This document shows positions 59,368 through 64,000 of a stretch of 64,000 bases of DNA, piece by piece. The DNA comes from Lachnospiraceae bacterium (GTDB taxonomy: Bacteria; Bacillota; Clostridia; Lachnospirales; Lachnospiraceae). The position numbers were made by a program, and so were the translations under genes. The notes below the pieces were generated by a model, which was not told the DNA's origin, did not search any database, and worked only from the letters and a program-made list of their open reading frames with translations. Within the stretch, counting starts at the first letter, position 1; every line of letters begins with the position of its first letter. The stretch is from assembly GCA_017634455.1 (NCBI GenBank), contig JAGBNK010000019.1, forward strand, positions 62,001 to 126,000, written 5' to 3'.

Positions 59368-60036
59368 TTACGATTTTTCGTTTGCCGCTAGAATGTGAAA
59401 TTCGTTTTTGTGAAATGTTATCAGACCTTCATCTCTCATTTTCCCAAGCTCCTTGGACAGCGCAGTTCGATCCACTCCGAGGTAATCCGCCAACTGCTGC
59501 CTATCAAGAGGAATGACAATGTTATTGGATTCCTGAATCGAAATCTGTTCTGAGAAATAAGAATACAATCGAGCCCTAATGGTCTTAGGCGCTGAGTGAA
59601 GTATTCTCATTGATAACTTCAGATTCTTCTGTGAGCTTATGCGAAGCAGGTTCTCAATCAGCTTAGCTGCATAATCATTGGTTCCAGCTTTTGAAAATAA
59701 TGTAGGAACATCCATGCGTAGGATTTCTGTATCCTCCCTGGCCACCACATCCACAAGCATAGGTTGATTGGAAATGCATGCGTATGATTCTGCAAATATA
59801 TCTCCCGCCTCTGAGATGCCAAGTATACTTCTCTTGCCAAACAAATCTACATTTTCAATTTGAACAGATCCTGATAGAACAACACACACTTCTCTGACGA
59901 TCTCACCATTGCTATATATAAACTGCCCCTTATTATATTTGCGCACTTTGTGCTTCATAGCAGATAGCATGTGCGGAATGTCCTCAGCCTCACATCCCAT
60001 AAATAGCGATGTCTGTGATAGAAAATAATAATCCAT
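59368..60036 (-). CDS. Crp/Fnr-family transcriptional regulator (locus 2)
   Basis: A 222-residue paralogue of the regulator at 14622. It has a beta-roll sensor (REVCVVLSGSVQIENVDLFGKRSILGISEAGDIFAESYACI) and a C-terminal winged helix DRQQLADYLGVDRTALSKELGKMRDEGLI, almost identical in the recognition helix, so both should bind the same palindrome. No Fe-S cysteine set. It is divergent from a 4Fe-4S gene. A promoter TTGACT-N17-TATGAT on the minus strand (about 60081-60109) starts upstream of the operator at 60050-60063, giving autorepression. Confidence 0.93.
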   Translation of the reverse strand: MDYYFLSQTSLFMGCEAEDIPHMLSAMKHKVRKYNKGQFIYSNGEIVREVCVVLSGSVQIENVDLFGKRSILGISEAGDIFAESYACISNQPMLVDVVAREDTEILRMDVPTLFSKAGTNDYAAKLIENLLRISSQKNLKLSMRILHSAPKTIRARLYSYFSEQISIQESNNIVIPLDRQQLADYLGVDRTALSKELGKMRDEGLITFHKNEFHILAANEKS

Positions 60037-60049
60037 AATTTCTCATTTC

Positions 60050-60063
60050 GTGGTTATAACCAC
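60050..60063. promoter_or_regulatory. Crp/Fnr-family operator (locus 2)
   Basis: GTGGTTATAACCAC is a perfect 14-bp palindrome. It lies just downstream of the expected start of the regulator transcript and about 38-42 bases upstream of the start expected from TATTAT (60083-60088) for the 4Fe-4S gene. Confidence 0.78.
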
Positions 60064-60154
60064 ATACCTTTCAATTCAATCATATTATGATTGGATGCGT
60101 AAGTCAACGAAGGCTGTTTTAAACTTATAGAACAAATTATAATTGGAGGTTCAT

Positions 60155-60754
60155 ATGATTAGACAAATCATACATATTGATGAAGAAAAATGTAATGGAT
60201 GCGGGCTCTGCGCCAACGCATGTCATGAAAATGCTCTTGCCATTGTAGATGGCAAAGCCAAACTTATAAGAGACGATTACTGTGATGGAATGGGAGACTG
60301 TCTCCCAAATTGTCCAACTGGTGCAATCACATTTGAAACAAGAGAAGCTGCTGCCTATGATGAAGCAGCTGTTGAAGCTAACAAAAATAAAAAGACTCAG
60401 TTAAACAACTGGCCGGTTCAGTTGAAATTGGCACCTACTACTTCTCCTTATTTCAACGGAGCTAAGCTCCTAGTGGCAGCTGATTGTACAGCTTATGCTT
60501 ATGCCAAGTTCCACCAGGACTTCATCAGGGGCAAGGTGACACTCATCGGTTGTCCAAAGCTTGATGCCATCAACTACGCTGAGAAATTAACTAAGATTAT
60601 ACGAGACAACGATATCCAAGGCGTAACTATCGTACGCATGGAAGTACCTTGTTGTGGTGGATTAGAGATGGCTGTGAGAAATGCTATCCAAAACAGCGGC
60701 AAATTCCTGCCATGGCAGGTTGTAACCATCTCAACCACTGGAGAAATCTTATGA
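60155..60754 (+). CDS. 4Fe-4S dicluster protein, Crp/Fnr-associated (short form)
   Basis: A 199-residue paralogue of the protein at 13779: CNGCGLCANACHENAL and CDGMGDCLPNCPTGAI in the ferredoxin half, then LVAADCTAYAYAKFHQDFIRGKVTLIGCPKLDAINY and VPCCGGLEMAVRNAI. It lacks the ~45-residue CPGSRT-containing insert. The ATG at 60155 follows TGGAGG; the TTG at 60143 is rejected because it overlaps that site. It is probably activated by the divergent Crp/Fnr regulator and used in electron transfer or metal handling under stress. Confidence 0.92.
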   Translation: MIRQIIHIDEEKCNGCGLCANACHENALAIVDGKAKLIRDDYCDGMGDCLPNCPTGAITFETREAAAYDEAAVEANKNKKTQLNNWPVQLKLAPTTSPYFNGAKLLVAADCTAYAYAKFHQDFIRGKVTLIGCPKLDAINYAEKLTKIIRDNDIQGVTIVRMEVPCCGGLEMAVRNAIQNSGKFLPWQVVTISTTGEIL

Positions 60755-60780
60755 TTTCTCCTATTCTGCCATAGCCCCTC

Positions 60781-60990
60781 CTATTCTTTGTAGATGTTAT
60801 CATTCTTGTCAAAAAATACCCAGTCGCCTTCATTAATGTCCTGAGCTAACAAATCAGCATCTTGGACTTCAAACTCTATCTCATGTCCAGCTACATCACG
60901 GAGAAGAAGCAATACCATAGCACCAATTCCCTCCGGTCGCTCCTCACAACCAAAATCAGCTTCCTGTATTCGTTTTACAATATATTTCAA
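60781..60990 (-). CDS. Small conserved hypothetical protein
   Basis: A 69-residue acidic protein (MKYIVKRIQEADFGCEERPEGIGAMVLLLLRD...DINEGDWVFFDKNDNIYKE) that looks like a small beta-barrel domain. The start is TTG with GGAG seven bases before it. I do not recognise the family. It lies between the 4Fe-4S gene and the restriction-modification genes and reads away from the former. Confidence 0.72.
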   Translation of the reverse strand: MKYIVKRIQEADFGCEERPEGIGAMVLLLLRDVAGHEIEFEVQDADLLAQDINEGDWVFFDKNDNIYKE

Positions 60991-61091
60991 TTTGTATCTC
61001 CTAACATAAATTGTTAATTATTGAGTTAAATTTCTCAGTCTTTTTAGTATTAATCAACACTAAATACCAATACATACAGTTCTTACGAATA

Positions 61092-62240
61092 CTATCTCGT
61101 ATGTGTATTAAACCGAATAGAAATATTCAACGACAAGAAATAATCACCATTTTCCTTGTTTATTTTGCTCCAATTATATTTCTTAGCACTAACATATTCG
61201 AAATGAGTGTTTCTATATAAATAATCTCTAAAGGCTTCTCTATCTGATGAGTGATAACATAAAACGTCTCCATCTTCCATGACTACGATGTAGCCTCCAT
61301 TTACCTGTTCGCGTCCATCCCACGGCTTACCAGCTGTCATTCCCGTAAATCCCGCCATAAGAAAATCTTTCATTGCTTTTTCATAATATATGTCAGGATT
61401 TTGTACCTTACACGGATTTTCTAAAGCCATTCTCTCAACAGTTTCTTTTACCTCAAAATCACTTTCAGCATTAATCAATCTGTCTTCAACACACCAAGCC
61501 ATTATTTTACTCATAGACTCTCTAACTAATAACATATTTGATTCATAGATTAAGTTTTGAGTCTTTGCAAAGGATAATTTCATATTATGTGTTTTCAAAA
61601 AATTTTTGCATTGATTCCATCCACGATTTTGTCCTTCTGAAATATCATTAAACTCATTCATCAGATCATCATTACAATTGTCAACTTTATATAAGAACTG
61701 TGAAGATGATCCTGCATTAAATAACGTTGGGTTCTGCCCAAACTTAGATTTGATTGAAAATCCCATAATAGATTCAATGCCAGTCTGTCCATCATGTGTT
61801 TTTACAAAAATATCATTTTTTCCACCATACATTTGTTTCAACGATTTGACAGCTGGCGCCTTAGGTTTTGACACATAAATAATACGTGCAAAATCACAAA
61901 CAGAATCTGGGGCTGGAACAGAATTACCTCTTAAATCTTTTATTCCGTCAAATAAATCAACTGCATTAGCACTAAAATCAGCCATCGGTATCTCCGCCAA
62001 GACTTCATTATTTGATTCTATTTGAATGGTCTTTTCGTCTTTACTCACAGAATAATCTATAGGCATTGTATCTAATTCCTGCCGAAATACCTTAATGATA
62101 TCAAGATAATTACTGCAATTCTTTCTTAAAAGATTATCTGCCGTATATAGCTTTCCATCTCCTAATATTTTTAGCAAAACATATAACTCTGCCCATTCAC
62201 CTTTATTCATTTTCTTTCCGTTGATTGATTCGATCCCCAT
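61092..62240 (-). CDS. HpaII-family type II restriction endonuclease
   Basis: A 382-residue protein matching the HpaII restriction enzyme family, which cuts C^CGG. Recognisable parts are KGEWAELYVLLKILGDGKLYTAD at the N terminus, GFSIKSKFGQNPTLFNAGSSSQFLYKV near the middle, with a PD-D/ExK-like Ser-Ile-Lys-Ser-Lys strand, and GFTGMTAGKPWDGREQVNGGYIVVMEDGDVLCYH near the end. It starts 14 bases after the methyltransferase gene, so the two are one operon with the methyltransferase first. The region is more AT-rich than its surroundings, a sign of transfer. Confidence 0.9.
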   Translation of the reverse strand: MGIESINGKKMNKGEWAELYVLLKILGDGKLYTADNLLRKNCSNYLDIIKVFRQELDTMPIDYSVSKDEKTIQIESNNEVLAEIPMADFSANAVDLFDGIKDLRGNSVPAPDSVCDFARIIYVSKPKAPAVKSLKQMYGGKNDIFVKTHDGQTGIESIMGFSIKSKFGQNPTLFNAGSSSQFLYKVDNCNDDLMNEFNDISEGQNRGWNQCKNFLKTHNMKLSFAKTQNLIYESNMLLVRESMSKIMAWCVEDRLINAESDFEVKETVERMALENPCKVQNPDIYYEKAMKDFLMAGFTGMTAGKPWDGREQVNGGYIVVMEDGDVLCYHSSDREAFRDYLYRNTHFEYVSAKKYNWSKINKENGDYFLSLNISIRFNTHTR

Positions 62241-62254
62241 ATATAATCACTCCT

Positions 62255-63319
62255 TCATCCAACCATTTGCACCTTTTTATCCGCTTCATTAACCATCTTA
62301 TTCGATTCACCACTATACTGTTTCTTTTCTTCTAGAACTTTATAAATTTCCTTTGCAATAGCTTCAATTACACTTACCGTAACTGAATTGCCAAACTGTT
62401 TATATAGTGGTGCATCAGCAAGAATAAGTTTATAAGTATCTGGAAAACCTTGTAATCTCGCCCACTCTCTAGGAGTCATTTTACGAATATCCTCTTTATT
62501 TATCTCACCTTTAATGTTTGTAGTCGGAACCATGGAGTGCTCTCGACTATCGATAAGCAAATTTCTTTCTCTTCCCATTCCTCCACACACAATCGTTCCA
62601 GCAATTCCATCAAGATCGCGGATTTCATAACCAAATCCATTACCCTTAGAAGCATGACGCTCTTTGTGTCTAATTAATGTCTGCATATATGTATCCGAAA
62701 GATAATACTTAGATGGTATTGGTGCAGGATCCATAATATCCCTAATACAAACATTTTTCTTACTTCCTGATGGGAATTCAAATGAATTTGGCGCAATATC
62801 TTCTCTAAAACACACTAAATAGATTCGTTCTCTATTTTGAGGCACGCCAAAGTCTTTACTATTTAAAATCTGATAGAAAACCTTATATCCTATTTCCTCA
62901 AAAGCCCCTCTGATAATCTCGAATGTACGTCCCTTGTCATGCATTACAAGTCCTTTGACATTTTCACAAAAAATAACCTTTGGTTTATGATAATCACATA
63001 TTCTCACAACATCTAAAAACAATGTACCTCGACATCTACCTTTATAATTATCGTTAAAGCCACCATGACTTCCAGCAATACTAAATGCTTGACAAGGAAA
63101 TCCTGCAAGGCAAATATCAAAACTTGGTATCTTATGTTCATCAATTTCTGTAATGTCTCCTGCTATTTCAAAAGAATCCGTAAAATTTGCTCTATATGTT
63201 TTTTGTGCCGCTTTATCTAACTCACTAACAAATACTGTTTCAATATTGCCATTAAAAGCGTTATCAAACCCCATTCTAATTCCGCCAATACCAGCAAATA
63301 AATCAATTGATTTGTACAT
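62255..63319 (-). CDS. DNA (cytosine-5) methyltransferase, M.HpaII-like
   Basis: A 354-residue C5 methyltransferase that should protect host CCGG sites. Motif I DLFAGIGGIRMGF, motif IV GFPCQAFS with catalytic Cys76, motif VI ENVKGL, motif VIII QNRERIY, a short target-recognition region, and motifs IX-X RMTPREWARLQGFP and QFGNSVTVSV are in the usual order. The partner endonuclease follows directly. GGAGG is 11 bases before the ATG. The tail after motif X (about 335-354) is extra, charged and variable. Confidence 0.95.
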   Translation of the reverse strand: MYKSIDLFAGIGGIRMGFDNAFNGNIETVFVSELDKAAQKTYRANFTDSFEIAGDITEIDEHKIPSFDICLAGFPCQAFSIAGSHGGFNDNYKGRCRGTLFLDVVRICDYHKPKVIFCENVKGLVMHDKGRTFEIIRGAFEEIGYKVFYQILNSKDFGVPQNRERIYLVCFREDIAPNSFEFPSGSKKNVCIRDIMDPAPIPSKYYLSDTYMQTLIRHKERHASKGNGFGYEIRDLDGIAGTIVCGGMGRERNLLIDSREHSMVPTTNIKGEINKEDIRKMTPREWARLQGFPDTYKLILADAPLYKQFGNSVTVSVIEAIAKEIYKVLEEKKQYSGESNKMVNEADKKVQMVG

Positions 63320-63396
63320 TACTTAGTTATCCTCCATTCAAACTTCTCTTATATTATCTTGTACAAAAAGTCTTTTTTTATATTTTTCTATATTTT

Positions 63397-63430
63397 ACCA
63401 ATCTGCAAGTCCATATAATGGAACATTGGT
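63397..63430. promoter_or_regulatory. Nested palindrome upstream of the methyltransferase gene
   Basis: ACCAAT and ATTGGT flank an inner palindrome TCCATATAATGGA (63410-63422). It lies 78 bases before the methyltransferase start and may be an operator for the methyltransferase, the neighbouring ribbon-helix-helix protein or another controller. Confidence 0.5.
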
Positions 63431-63468
63431 CACAAAAAAAGAAAATCGAAATCATCGTCGCAAAATAT

Positions 63469-63648
63469 TTACTTTTGTTTCTTTGAATCTTCCTTTTCAA
63501 CAATCTTTGAAGCCTCAAGTAAAGCAGTTCGTCTTACGAACTCACTATAAGATGCATACGCTTCCAATCTTGCTGCTCTCTTCAGTTTTTCCAATTCCTC
63601 TTGACTAACTCGGATGCTCATTGAATATGTTTTAATCTCTTTATCCAT
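63469..63648 (-). CDS. Ribbon-helix-helix (Arc/MetJ-type) protein, 59 residues
   Basis: The minus strand from ATG at 63648 encodes 59 residues starting MDKEIKTYSMSIRVSQEELEK, then LKRAARLEAYASYSEFVRR and a Lys/Glu tail. A short beta strand (KTYSMSIRV) followed by two helices is the RHH fold used by small repressors and antitoxins. GGAGGT stands about nine bases before the ATG, and a good promoter (TTGCAA-N17-TATAAT) lies upstream. It precedes the restriction-modification operon in the same direction, so it may be its controller or an orphan antitoxin. Confidence 0.85.
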   Translation of the reverse strand: MDKEIKTYSMSIRVSQEELEKLKRAARLEAYASYSEFVRRTALLEASKIVEKEDSKKQK

Positions 63649-63675
63649 AGTAAAATACCTCCATATAATAATATA

Positions 63676-63705
63676 TTATACTTTCCGCGTGGAACATTTG
63701 CAATA
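63676..63705 (-). promoter_or_regulatory. Promoter of the ribbon-helix-helix gene
   Basis: On the minus strand TTGCAA and TATAAT are 17 bases apart. The sequence TCCAC-C-GTGGA (about 63713-63723) just upstream and GTGGAA inside the spacer could be repressor half-sites. Confidence 0.65.
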
Positions 63706-63733
63706 CAATTATCCACGGTGGATTTTGTAAAGG

Positions 63734-63766
63734 AAAAGCCTTAATGTAATTTCATTAAGGCTTTTT
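63734..63766. terminator. Terminator hairpin upstream of the ribbon-helix-helix gene
   Basis: AAAAGCCTTAATG pairs with CATTAAGGCTTTT around a 6-base loop. It ends the acetyltransferase transcript on the minus strand and is nearly symmetrical. The rest of 63767-63912 is AT-rich without a gene. Confidence 0.75.
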
Positions 63767-63912
63767 AAATATAGTTTAAGCATTTTTGAATATATTGTAA
63801 TACCCTATTTAAACAATAGTTCTTCTATCTTTTTTCAAATAGTAACAGTATATAATTGTCACATCAGTTTCAGTTTTCTTTATCACCTCAGTTTTTTATC
63901 AAATAACTCTAA

Positions 63913-64000
63913 TCACTCCATCTCCATCACATCAGCATCTGTGATTTTGCGGATGACACGGCATGGATTTCCTGCTGCAAAGCTATTCGGTGGAATGTCT
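63913..64000 (-). CDS. Sugar O-acetyltransferase, C-terminal end (truncated by window edge)
   Basis: The last 29 codons of a minus-strand gene read DIPPNSFAAGNPCRVIRKIT followed by DADVMEME and TGA. The motif PPNSFAAGNPCRVIRKI is the C-terminal coil of hexapeptide-repeat acetyltransferases of the maltose/galactoside O-acetyltransferase type, which acetylate sugars with acetyl-CoA. The body of the gene lies outside the window. Confidence 0.85.
   Translation of the reverse strand, partial: DIPPNSFAAGNPCRVIRKITDADVMEME

Noticed and set aside
1-64000. CRISPR arrays, tRNA/rRNA genes, insertion sequences, prophage genes
   Set aside because: No spaced direct repeats of CRISPR length, no tRNA cloverleaf, no transposase or phage structural gene was recognised on either strand.

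Overview
The window looks like chromosome of a low-GC, anaerobic, fermentative Firmicute, most likely a Lachnospiraceae member of the Butyrivibrio/Pseudobutyrivibrio type. This is inference from gene content: [FeFe] hydrogenase, many 4Fe-4S proteins, GPH-type glycoside symporters, a GH3 beta-glucosidase with swapped domains as in Butyrivibrio BglA, PPKTG/sortase B surface chemistry, and strong GGAGG ribosome binding sites with frequent TTG/GTG starts. No rRNA, tRNA, CRISPR array, transposase or prophage was seen.

Layout. 1-3.5 kb: end of a lipoprotein gene, a two-component system and a DUF3793 protein. 3.6-11.1 kb: a type-B carboxylesterase, then a redox block (C_GCAxxG_C_C protein, NapH-like membrane Fe-S protein and ferredoxin, divergent from an HxlR regulator), then an [FeFe] hydrogenase with an unusual NuoF-tail/GltD-like flavoprotein partner. 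11.2-16.7 kb: a GPH symporter, a secreted nuclease, a 4Fe-4S protein divergent from a Crp/Fnr regulator, a predicted small RNA and a GT2 glycosyltransferase. 17-24.3 kb: a beta-glucoside locus (GPH symporter, AraC regulator, GH3) and a biotin locus (bioY-birA) with a BirA operator. 24.5-33 kb: a PAS-GGDEF-EAL protein, IlvE, a PadR-HAAS-DUF4097 module behind four 14-bp tandem repeats, an alpha/beta hydrolase, a PilZ protein and RsmJ. 33-41.5 kb: a NifX-like/FKBP fusion, a CDF exporter, a FeoA-FeoB fusion, an SLC13 transporter, a MATE transporter and fRMsr. 41.5-52.2 kb: a large glycosidase divergent from an AraC regulator, an SLC13/ArsB-like permease, a MazF/XRE toxin-antitoxin pair, an SGNH hydrolase, a PfkB kinase, YitT, another AraC regulator and a DUF6273 protein. 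52.3-56.5 kb: sortase B and a large PPKTG adhesin interrupted by one in-frame TGA, behind tandem 11-bp repeats. 56.5-64 kb: an aldo/keto reductase, a HEPN-MNT module whose promoter is a 32-bp palindrome, a second Crp/Fnr and 4Fe-4S pair, an HpaII-type restriction-modification system, a ribbon-helix-helix gene too short for most gene callers, and the end of a sugar O-acetyltransferase gene.

Connections. The two Crp/Fnr loci are paralogous. Each has a regulator divergent from a 4Fe-4S protein, with a palindrome of core GTTATAAC between them, placed to activate the Fe-S gene and repress the regulator. A related palindrome, GTTAGT-N4-ACTAAC, lies inside the promoter of the predicted small RNA and twice upstream of the DUF3793 gene. 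The iron, redox and hydrogen genes form the main theme. Carbohydrate uptake and hydrolysis under AraC control, surface display and defence/toxin modules make up the rest.
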